The notes under the pieces are model-generated. The model saw only the letters and a program-made list of their open reading frames with translations. It did no database searches and was not told the DNA's origin. From the NCBI GenBank assembly GCA_020137815.1, contig CM035351.1:7222315-7286314 (forward strand): a stretch of DNA of 64,000 nucleotides, in the 5' to 3' direction. The position numbers were made by a program, and so were the translations under genes. This DNA comes from Hormiphora californensis (lineage: Eukaryota > Ctenophora > Tentaculata > Cydippida > Pleurobrachiidae). Shown here in pieces: positions 11,901 to 19,998 of the stretch (the stretch's first letter is position 1; each line of letters begins with the position of its first letter).

Positions 11901-13185
11901 TAAAGTGTCTCTCACTCTTGTTTAAGAAATTTTACAATGCAATTTTATTATGCCTGTTTTCGTTGTACCTGACGTCAACAATAATGTCCCAGATTCGTAC
12001 ACTTTTAGACCTCGCAGGCTCGGTCAAAAAGTAAAACTACATCACTCGCAGGCTCGTGAGGTAGTTACACTTAGTGGCACTCGCAGGCTCGTGCACTAAA
12101 GTACAAGAATCTGCCTCGACCCGTGGTCTCGGATCATTATTGTTGCACTTATAACACTCGACCTTCGGTCTCGTGTTATAAGTTTTCAGGTACAACTTAT
12201 AGGCATAATAAAATCCTACAATATAAATATACCGCTACCTACAAGTTATAACCCATGCAACTTACTCTGCTTTTCATCTGCCCCTATTTGTTGTATTTTG
12301 TCTACTGCAGCTCGGAGAATATAGTCAGCTAATGCCACTTTTCGTTCGGGGTTTGAACAGGTAGTCTCCTCGTACCTGCTCTATTAGGTTGTAATAGAAC
12401 CGTTAATTGTTTAAAATCAAGTAACTGCTTGATAGAACTGGAATCGAGCAGAGAAATAACTTTGAAGTTCGAGGCAAGGTTCCTTTACTTAGTTACTTAC
12501 AGAATTCAAGGGTATACGGGCTGTGACTCGTGATGGGGCAGCATATGGGTCACCCTGTATGTTATCAAACTTAACCTGGAACAACCCACCATAATCAACC
12601 CTGTACCCTGGTGAGAGGAGAGAAATAAGTTGAAATACTACATATTGTATCATTTGGTAGCAGAACTACTCTGTCTTATTGGTGACACAGTCACCCCGCC
12701 ACTCTTAGCCGTGTGAATCACGGCAAACAAAGCCCGCGAAGCATCACCAATCTTTCTTACGGTATAAATCCTTGTAGGCAGGGTATTGTTGATTGTTTAA
12801 TCGACACAGCACATCGTACAGTTCATTGTCACTGATAACTGTTGTACTTCGGGATACCTTGGGGGATAAAAAGGGACACACCTAGTTACTTAGTTACGAT
12901 ACGTGTTTGTCTGGAGAATACCGGGATTAGAGAATATATCGAAACCTGCACTAATAACACCATACACTAATAAAACACCGCCCGCAGATACCTTGGGCAC
13001 GTCGCGCCCCTCATGTTCGCCCCTCATGTACGCGGGCAAGCAGACACCTTACCAGACCAATAAACAACTAAAAAACTTACTGGTCTCGAATCAGATCGGT
13101 CTGTGTTTCCTCCTCCACCCCTTCCTCTACCTCTACCTCCTCTACCTCCCCCATACTTGTTCTTGTAGTATTCCCCTCTTCCCAT
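8986..13185 (-). CDS. ABC-class P-loop ATPase of the COG3044 type
   Basis: Eleven exons read on the minus strand: 13185-13081, 12857-12761, 12607-12501, 12368-12266, 11329-11247, 11070-10738, 10605-10495, 10415-10193, 9920-9619, 9504-9325 and 9168-8986. All phases match and give 608 residues. An RG-rich leader (GGGRGGRGRGRGGGG) starts the protein. Then come the family blocks: YPAYKDL, DNIQGDPYAAPSRV, GLPARGR, EDQESLR, Walker A GGGFHGKST, IPDDGRE, RAEDGRS, an ABC-signature-like SGSTSQAAAIMEYL, Walker B LLIDEDTAATNFMIRD, ILVVGGAGDYLDVAD, DVTERAKEI and a C-terminal LARPRILEIAGAINR. Every block of the bacterial family is present and the length is usual. The family is predicted to hydrolyse ATP, but no biochemical role is known to me. 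The exon 3 to 4 acceptor (12369) is weak and may shift by a few codons. Confidence 0.88.
11519..11625. repeat. Short direct and inverted repeats around GTGTTATAAGTTTTCATGTA
   Basis: Inside the long ATPase intron, GGCAGTGTTATAAGTTTTCA with a flanking TGTATAACTGCT occurs twice in direct orientation, followed by the inverted form (TACATGAAAACTTATAACAC). The tract can fold into alternative hairpins. The same TTATAAGTTTTCA ending recurs at 12175-12188. Confidence 0.75.
11937..12217. repeat. Multi-branched hairpin element
   Basis: An outer inverted repeat (TTTTATTATGCCT at 11943-11955 against AGGCATAATAAAA at 12201-12213) encloses a second pair (GTTGTACCTGA / TCAGGTACAAC) and a third (CAACAATAATG / CATTATTGTTG). 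The centre holds consecutive hairpins with stems such as CTTTTAGAC/GTCAAAAAG, ACTACATCAC/GTGAGGTAGT and ACTTAGTGGCAC/GTGCACTAAAGT. Three share the loop CTCGCAGGCTCG. A further hairpin, ACTTATAACAC/GTGTTATAAGT (12147-12182), carries an inner GACC/GGTC. It is non-coding and lies in the ATPase intron. I do not recognise the family; a structured non-autonomous transposon is most likely. Confidence 0.7.
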
Positions 13186-13475
13186 CTTACTATCTATCAG
13201 TGGGTATTTGGTGGGAGAGTGATTGATAGAGAGGGAGAGAACACAGAGAAATGGAATAAAAAATTGGTCAAAATATCATAACATACGTCATACTTGGGCA
13301 TAAATAACAGTGCTAGATTAATTACATCATACAAATCGACAATAACTGAATAACCAACTCCAACAAAATTATTGTTTGGTGACTCAGTCACCCCTCCACT
13401 ACCAGCCGCGTAAAGCACGACAAACGTTCTGTGTAACAAAATAAGAGGGGATGGCATAACCAATTCGATGTTTGT

Positions 13476-14147
13476 TCATGTGCCAACTAAGAACTCTGGA
13501 TAGGTGATCTCTGACTCAGTCCTTTCAATCTCAACGTTCCTCTCACTCTCAACAACCGTTGACATTTCAAATACTTCCGGGCCTTTGAATGTAACACACT
13601 GATAAACAGGTTTAGGAACTTTTTCCCCGATCGAAGCAGTCACACAATTAAGATAAGACCAGTGGTTGTCAATCCCCCAGTTCAGCTGCTTGTTCCACTT
13701 TTCAATCTCCACCTCAGAAATCCCCATGACGGCTCTCTCCTTAATCTGCTCCGCTGCCCAATCACGAGCAGTAATGACGTCATGAAATATATCACTACCA
13801 TCACTATCCTCCCCCTCCCCTCCCTCCCCTACCTCCTCTGTCTCCATCTCCCCTCCCTCCTCTGTCTCCATCCCTACTGATATGTGGTTAGTTTGGGGCC
13901 GCTGGTGGATGTTTAGTAGGAACGTGTTAGGGGATGTGGTACTGAACATCACAGAGACATCGTAGATAACTCCATTGAATTCCATGGGGAAGGAGTCCCC
14001 AAAATCAGGCTGAGAGATGACAGTTTCAAAAAAGCGATCACACGCTGCAGATGGGAGGGATTCACGATCACAGTTGGGGGGAACTTGAACGACGCAGTTG
14101 AAGGTTCCACATTCTTTCTCTACTGTCAGCCGAATAACGTCTTGCAT
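13476..14147 (-). CDS. Unknown single-exon protein, copy A
   Basis: An uninterrupted frame of 223 residues starts at ATG 14147 (MQDVIRLTVEKECGTFNC). I do not recognise it. The N-terminal half (about 1-92) looks globular with FPMEFNGVIYDVSVMF. A Glu/Gly/Asp-rich linker spans about 93-118. The C-terminal half contains DVITARDWAAEQ, IEKWNKQLNWG and KPVYQCVTFKGPEVFEM. A second intact copy (16892-17536) differs mostly in the length of the acidic linker, while the flanking domains are nearly identical. This pattern supports real coding. No signal peptide or membrane segment. It lies 291 bp upstream of the ATPase start, same strand. Confidence 0.7.
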   Translation of the reverse strand: MQDVIRLTVEKECGTFNCVVQVPPNCDRESLPSAACDRFFETVISQPDFGDSFPMEFNGVIYDVSVMFSTTSPNTFLLNIHQRPQTNHISVGMETEEGGEMETEEVGEGGEGEDSDGSDIFHDVITARDWAAEQIKERAVMGISEVEIEKWNKQLNWGIDNHWSYLNCVTASIGEKVPKPVYQCVTFKGPEVFEMSTVVESERNVEIERTESEITYPEFLVGT

Positions 14148-14195
14148 GACTGATCTAGTGAGATAAACAACATGTTAGGTTAGATATTGGTGGTA

Positions 14196-14295
14196 TCAAA
14201 GATACCTCACACTCGCGACCTTCGTGGTGTGTGCTTCGTGCACCGGCAAGGGAGGGGCAACTTCTTCACCACCAACAGATATTGGTGGTATGAGA
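14196..14295. repeat. Hairpin repeat of a dispersed family
   Basis: Contains GGTATCAAAGATACC, ACACTCGCGACCTTCGTGG, GTGCTTCGTGCACCGGCAAGG and TTGGTGG elements. Relatives are at 17575-17675 (same strand), 55160-55248 (opposite strand) and in reduced form at 48722-48778. Confidence 0.65.
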
Positions 14296-14361
14296 ATGAA
14301 GCCCTGAGGGTACCTTGCACATCCTAGCAAGCTAGGTGGTGACACACACAGTCTATCTATC

Positions 14362-14369
14362 TCTCTCTT

Positions 14370-14446
<77 letters not shown>
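14362..14446. repeat. CT microsatellite
   Basis: (CT)n with a few TTT interruptions at the edge of duplication copy A. The Arg-Glu frames across it are not genes. Confidence 0.9.
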
Positions 14447-14448
<2 letters not shown>

Positions 14449-14879
14449 CCACTACACGCACCACTCCCACATGGGGCCGTGAGGCCCCATGCGAGAGCAG
14501 GGTTAAATCCCCCGGACCCGGATCCTGTTGGATCTGAGGGCCCGGAGGGCCTGCGGAGTAAAGGTAGGGTAGGAAGAACAATGTACATACGGGTAAATTT
14601 AACAATGTACAATGTACATATGGGTTAAGGAAAGGGGATGATATTAAAAAGGGGGAAGTAAAGTGGGATTAAAGCTCATGGTGACGGAGCACAAGACCTC
14701 CTAAACTATCTGCAAAGAAGCCCAATCTGCTACAATGAATTCTAAGAAGAGACAACTTATCAGGAACTGAAGAAGCAAACCGTCTGAATCTAAGGCAGCC
14801 TAAAACAAGCAGGAACGGGTTCGAGCGAAAAAAATAATGAATTATACAAATGGATGATGATTACATGTCGAGCCAGAGA

Positions 14880-15237
14880 GGACAGCCAGCCCGTTCCAGA
14901 GAAGCCAGCTGACCCCGTTCCAGAGAAGACAGCCGACCCCGTTCCAGAGAAGCCAGCTGACCCCGTTCCAGAGAAGCCAGCTGACCCCGTTCCAGAAAAG
15001 CCAGCTGACCCCGTTCCAGAGAAGCCAGCTGACCCCGTTCCAGAGAAGACAGCCACCCCGTTCCAGAGAAGACAGCTGACCCCGTTCCAGTAAGGACAGC
15101 TGACCCCGCTCCAGTAAAGACAGCTGACCCCGTTCCAGAAAAGCCAGCTGACCCCGTTCCAGAGAAGCCAGCTGACCCCGCTCCAGAGAAGACAGCCACC
15201 CCGTTCCAGAGAAGACAGCCGACCCCGTTCCAGTAAG
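14880..15237. repeat. 24-bp minisatellite encoding PVPEKPAD if translated
   Basis: About 15 units of CCAGCTGACCCCGTTCCAGA plus GAAG, with length variants of 23-24 bp. On the plus strand the first ten units stay in one frame (PVPEKPAD repeats from ATG 14854). The frame is lost near 15050, so I do not call a gene. The array sits between duplication copies A and B. Confidence 0.9.
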
Positions 15238-15317
15238 GACTCTCTCTCTCTCTCTCTCTCTTTCCTGCGGATACTATGCCCGGAGATCTAAATCCGGCTG
15301 AATCAGTGGGCCCCCAC

Positions 15318-15832
15318 CCCTCCTCACCTCCCCCCATACTTGTTCTTGTAGTATTCCCCTCTCCCCATCTTACTATCTATCAGTGGGTATTTGGTGGGAG
15401 AGTGATTGATATAGAGGGAGAGAAAGTGAGGAAAGTGTGTAATGGAGACTCAAAGAAATGGAATTGAAAATTGGTCAAAATATCATAACATACGTCATAC
15501 TTGGGTATAAATAACAGTGCTAGATTAATTACATCATACAAATCGACAATAACTGAATATAACAAACTCCAACAGAATGGTTGTTTGGTGACACAGTCAC
15601 CCCTCCACTACCAGCCGCGTGAAGCACGACAAACGTTCTGTGTAACAAAATAAGAGGGGATGGCATAACCAATTCGTTGTTTGTTCATGTACCAACTAAG
15701 AACTCTGGATAGGTGATCTCCGACTCAGTCCTTTCAACCTCAACGTTCCTCTCACTCTCAACAACCGTTGACATTTCAAACAATTCCGGGCCTTTGAATG
15801 TAACACACTGATATACAGGTTTAGGAACCAAG
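15318..15832 (-). pseudogene. Segmental duplication copy B, truncated pseudogene fragments
   Basis: Carries the start of ATPase exon 1 (MGRGEYYKNKYGG, then a stop after one more codon), the intergenic part, and only the C-terminal 50 or so residues of the unknown gene (KPVYQCVTFKGPELFEM to the stop at 15685). Neither end is complete. It is bounded by the minisatellite and CT tract on one side and unrelated AT-rich sequence on the other. Confidence 0.85.
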
Positions 15833-16046
15833 ACGTACAAATACCTTGTAGCAGAAACTCGAATCTTATGGTTCAATGTCTGACGTCTGTTCACGAAAAA
15901 AAGATTACAAAAATATTATTACGAATGGATTTACATATTCATAAAAAGTAAAGATTGATTTGATCTTTTTCCCTAAATTTTAAGAGCCGTTCCCATAACT
16001 TTTTTTAAATTTTACAATCTATTAAGTTTATCAGCTGATAATAAAA

Positions 16047-16630
16047 TCAAGGGTTTAATTTTGACAAGAAAAGATCAAAACACTCTTTCAACTTGCGTTC
16101 AGTAATTCTAATGTCCTGGAGAGACAAGTTCTCAAAACGACTGTCTCTTACAAGTTCTTGCATCCCTTCGGCCAAGGCATTAATTGTCCCACGTCGATCG
16201 ACTGGGTGTTGGGCCTCCTCACTTTCATCTTTATTTTCATCATCGGACGGGTGCGGGAAGACATCGTTTTGAAGGTTATCAGGTTGCACTGTGTTCTTCA
16301 CCTCTCTGTCTTGCACAGGAACTGGTTTGCTCTCATGTGATTCCACCTGTGTAATAAAATCAGCGATAAAATTCGACTCTCTGAACTAAATGTAAATAAC
16401 CAAATCTTTGTCAGAGGAATCAGGTGCTCGTTTTTATAAGAAGAGGAGGGGGGTTCGTCAAACCCAATTTAATCAATAATCTCCTATTCTATTAATCTAG
16501 ATAGACGAATTAAATAAACAACTAAAAAACTTACTGGTCTCGAATCAGATCGGTCTGTGTTTCCTCCACCACCCCTTCCTCTACCTCTACCTCCTCTTCC
16601 TCCCCCATAGTAGTATTCCCCTCTTCCCAT
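16047..16630 (-). CDS. Candidate chimeric gene: duplicated ATPase leader exon joined to a new exon
   Basis: Exon 1 (16630-16535) is the copy C version of the ATPase leader (MGRGEYYYGGGRGGRGRGR and onward, 32 codons), keeping the same GTAAGT donor. A TTACACAG acceptor 188 bp downstream opens an in-frame exon (16346-16047) that starts VESHESKPVPVQDREVK and ends FDLFLSKLNP before a stop. The join is phase 0 and would give 131 residues: an RG-rich head, an acidic middle and a charged helical tail (MQELVRDSRFENLSLQDIR). Nothing in the second exon resembles the ATPase. Both splice signals are good, but expression is unproven. It could instead be the last exon of another gene. Confidence 0.5.
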
Positions 16631-16891
16631 CTTACTATCTATCAGTGGGTATTTGGTGGGAGGTTGATGGAATAAAAAATTGGTCAAAATATCATAACAT
16701 ACGTCATACTTGGGCATAAATAACAGTGCTAGATTAATAACATCATACAAATCGACAATAACTGAATAACCAACTCCAACAAAATTGTTGTTTAGTGACT
16801 CAGTCACCCCTCCACTACCAGCCGCATGAAGCACGACAAACGTTCTGTGTAACAAAATAAGAGGGGATGGCATCACCAATTCGTTGTTTGT

Positions 16892-17536
16892 TCATGTACC
16901 AACTAAGAACTCTGGATAGGCGATCTCTGACTCAGTCCTTTCAATCTCAACGTTCCTCTCACTCTCAACAACCTTTGACATTTCAAACACTTCCGGTCCT
17001 TTGAATGTAACACACTGATACACAGGTTTAGGAACTTTTTCCCCGATTGAAGCAGTCACACAATTAAGATAAGACCAGTGATTGTCAACCCCCCAGTTCA
17101 GCTGCTTGTTCCACTTTTCAATCTCCACCTCAGAAATCCCCATGACGGCTCTCTCCTTGACCTGCTCCGCTGCCCAATCACGAGCCGCAATAACGTCATG
17201 AAATACATCACTACCATCCTCACTATCCTCCTCACCATCACCTCCCTCCTCTGTCTCCATCCCTACTGAGATGTGGTTAGTTTGGGGCCGCTGGTGGATG
17301 TTTAGTAGGAACGTGTTGGGGGATGTGGTACTGAACATCACAGAGATATCGTACATAACTCCATTGAATTCCATGGGGAAGGAGTCCCCAAAATCAGGCT
17401 GAGAGATGACAGTTTCAAAAAAGCGACCACACGCTGCAGATGGAAGGGTTTCATGATCACAGTTGGGGGGAACTTGAACGACGCAGTTGAAGGTTCCACA
17501 TTCTTTCTCTACTGTCAGCCGAATAACGTCTTGCAT
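16892..17536 (-). CDS. Unknown single-exon protein, copy C
   Basis: Intact 214-residue paralogue of the 13476-14147 gene, starting MQDVIRLTVEKECGTFNC. It differs from copy A mainly in a shorter acidic linker (about residues 93-108) and a few conservative changes (for example DRESLP to DHETLP, IYDVSV to MYDISV). Stop and start positions are conserved. Both copies being open argues for recent duplication or for selection on both. I do not recognise the function. Confidence 0.65.
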   Translation of the reverse strand: MQDVIRLTVEKECGTFNCVVQVPPNCDHETLPSAACGRFFETVISQPDFGDSFPMEFNGVMYDISVMFSTTSPNTFLLNIHQRPQTNHISVGMETEEGGDGEEDSEDGSDVFHDVIAARDWAAEQVKERAVMGISEVEIEKWNKQLNWGVDNHWSYLNCVTASIGEKVPKPVYQCVTFKGPEVFEMSKVVESERNVEIERTESEIAYPEFLVGT

Positions 17537-17574
17537 GATTGATCTAGTGAGATAAACAACATGTTAGGTTAGAT

Positions 17575-17675
17575 ATTGGTGGTATCGAAGATACCTCACA
17601 CTCGCGACCTTCGTGGTGTGTGCTTCGTGCACCGGCAAGGGAGAGGTAACTTCGTTACCAATAAATATTGGTGGT
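17575..17675. repeat. Hairpin repeat, second copy
   Basis: Has GGTATCGAAGATACC, CTCGCGACCTTCGTGG, GTGCTTCGTGCACC and GGTAACTTCGTTACC. It belongs to the same family as 14196-14295 and 55160-55248. The remaining gap to 18264 holds CT tracts and no gene that I can see. Confidence 0.65.
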
Positions 17676-18264
17676 ATGTGAATGAAGCCCTCAGGGTACC
17701 TTGCACATCCTAGCAAGCTAGGTGGTGACACACACAGTCTATCTATCTATCTCTCTCTCCCTTCTCTCACTTTCTCTTCCTAATGGACAGTACACTCGTT
17801 CCAATTGCATCATATTATGTTCCACAGCCCACTCTTTGAGGTTTGCTCTCTCTCCCTTTCTCTCTCTCTCTCTCTCTCCCCATCTGCTTGGTTAGCTACG
17901 GAATTTCAACCAGTTAAGTTTCCAAGTTGTGTAATGTGTGGTATTCATAGTTTTGGTGCACGACTGTACATTGGCCGGATACCGTGATCTGTCTCTCGGC
18001 GTGTGTCTATCTAACTCTATCCATTTCCTGTCTTTCCTTCTGTATATATATCTCCCCTTTTCATTCTCCCGCCCTCTTTCATCCTGATCAGCTGTGTAAA
18101 TGTATAATTCTACAAAGTCTCTACACTTCCGGGTAGTAGTGCTGCAGTCTACAGTTTTCTTGTCCTGGTATTGTTTTGTGTGCCTTGTCTGTACCTCTTT
18201 GATCGCTTGCTGAAGTATTTGCCTTGATATAATCGACTGAATTTTGTATTTTGAGGGGACAATC

Positions 18265-19308
18265 ATGGTGAAGGACATTCAGGGTGTTTATAGAGGGCCG
18301 TGTGAGAGGTGTGATTGTAGAGAATACACTCAACCAGCTACCGTCAACCAGGTAACCAAGTGTTATCCAGTGTTATACTTTTTATGTTCTAAATTAGAAC
18401 TTCTAATCCTTCTTTACATTATTTGCACTTGAGGGGCTAAATGAGATAGGGTCGAGTGTTATACCTACTACTCCAATATGAATTGAATATCAAAATTGGC
18501 ACTTTTCTTCAGAAATGCGGGTATTGTGGACACTTTCCAACGGTCCATTGGGCAGTTGACCCACCAGCTCCACCACCAGAACCAACAAGAAAAGAGAAAA
18601 TATTTGCTATTCTAAACCTTAGTAAGTAGGTAGCAACTGCTCTATACTCTATATCATTACCAAATGAAGCACATCTGAAACCCACGACCAGTGACTCATA
18701 CTAAATCTATTACAGGTGTCAAAACATTGATTGTGCTGCTTTACCGTTTGATAATCGGTGTAATTTGGCCGTTAATGAGAAACATTATACGATGGATTTT
18801 AGTCATAACTCCATCCCTTGCCTTTATATCATATATTTGGTAAGTCATTTCTCAGAACGACTCATAACTTTATGACTGATCTGCCTCTAGTCCTCTAACT
18901 GCTTTTATTTTTCAGTGCTGACCACGGGTATTCAACCTCGAGCATATCCCTATTGTTAGCTATTCTTCTCATACTTCTTGAGGTGTTAGTAGAGCACACT
19001 AATGTTCAAGAATGGGCAACCAGGGCTCTACTTCTCTCCAGTGTATTCATCTCCACACTGTTCTGGGTGAGTAACTCCTTGATTCAAGGACCTTGAATCA
19101 AACTGATCTTTCAGTTCCAAAGTTGTTGAGGCATCTTTAATGTAGTTTATTTTATCAGGTTGTTACTATTCTACAATGGGAAAGCTGGCAGAGCACCTTG
19201 CAGACATTTTTAAAATTCGTATGACGCTTTCTTTTGGATTTTCAGTGCAAAACAACTAAACCGGAGTTAGAGAGTAAAGTTTATAAAGATGGCAGTCTAT
19301 TATCATAG
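18265..19308 (+). CDS. Small Cys/His-motif protein with hydrophobic segments, unknown family
   Basis: Five exons (18265-18351, 18513-18621, 18716-18839, 18916-19066, 19246-19308) join in matching phases with standard signals and give 177 residues. Residues 13-41 contain CERCDCREY and, across the first intron, KCGYCGHFPTVH, a C-x2-C-x-C ... C-x2-C-x-H pattern that could bind zinc. A Pro-rich linker (DPPAPPPEPTRKEK) follows. Then come two to three hydrophobic stretches (about 69-105, 117-133 and 146-160), and a short charged tail. Cytosolic zinc knuckle plus membrane anchor is the likely layout. I do not recognise the family and assign no function. Confidence 0.72.
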
Positions 19309-19998
19309 TGAATTGACTTCCATATTTATTGATTTATATTTTAACACCTGTCGTTTTCTGTTAAAGATCTGCATTTTTGTGTTTTGCGATGGATCTAGCC
19401 AAATGCTAAGAGCCGAGACAGCTTATAAAGGACAAGTGTGTACTCTGTAAGACTCTGAGTGGAATATAGTACACGGTACACCCTAGTACATCCCTAGCCC
19501 CATACAAAGCCAAATAAAATCAATCAACGGGCGATTTTTTAACGTTTTCCAAAAAGCTCTCGACAAGAGCGATGATTTTACATTGCGCGGCGCGACCAAG
19601 TTTTACTTCTAAAATTCGCGCGTTACATTTAATTTTACTTAAGTTATATTTCGGCGACTTTTTTACTGATAAGTCGCAACTTTAAACAAAGAAAATTTCA
19701 AAAAATCCGACTGTAAAAACGGCATCGAGCTGGGGCCTGGGCCTCCGGGCTTCGAAGCCATAATTAGGGGCGTGAAGCCCCCACAATCCACATACAGGGC
19801 CCAGGTAAGGGGCACAGCCTCGGCGGGGTGTAGGGTCCGGTCCAGGGGCCAGGGCCCTGTCGATGAAGGCCCCGGGCTGAGGGGGCAAAGCCCACGGAAA
19901 ATTTTGACGTTGAAAAGCGCTGTCTTATCCCGGATTGCTCTTCAGAAGGGTCTGTAGCATGAAGATTACGATCAAACTTAACCAACTTTTTTAACAGT
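19309..19998. other. Intergenic region with GC-rich tract and promoter-proximal motif
   Basis: 19720-19900 is GC-rich with many short GG/CC palindromes and no credible reading frame. At 19912-19931 the 20-mer GAAAAGCGCTGTCTTATCCC lies 68 bp before the two-pore channel start codon. The same 20-mer with one change occurs at 60753-60772, upstream of the zinc-finger gene. Confidence 0.5.

Larger units (their letters stand above)
13061..14372. repeat. Segmental duplication, copy A
   Basis: Spans ATPase exon 1, an intergenic part, the unknown single-exon gene and its upstream hairpin repeat, up to the CT microsatellite. The same block recurs as copy C (16513-17759) and, truncated, as copy B (15318-15832). 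Copy A carries the ATPase exon 1 that connects to the intact gene, so it is likely the ancestral copy. Confidence 0.9.
16513..17759. repeat. Segmental duplication, copy C
   Basis: Near-identical to copy A from AATAAACAACTAAAAAAC to CACACACAGTCTATCTATCT, about 1.25 kb. It differs by small indels in the GGT-repeat part of exon 1, in the acidic linker and in the intergenic part. Confidence 0.9.

Noticed and set aside
11606-12034. 142-codon plus-strand frame
   Set aside because: It overlaps the hairpin element and lies in an intron of a well-supported minus-strand gene.
13197-13463. Minus-strand frame (MVMPSPLILLHRTFVVL...) present in all three duplicated segments
   Set aside because: Broken in copy B and runs into a stop before the ATPase start in copy A. 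Conservation is explained by the recent duplication.
14854-15337. PVPEKPAD and GTGSAGFS repeat proteins
   Set aside because: Both come from the 24-bp minisatellite; the frame is lost within the array.
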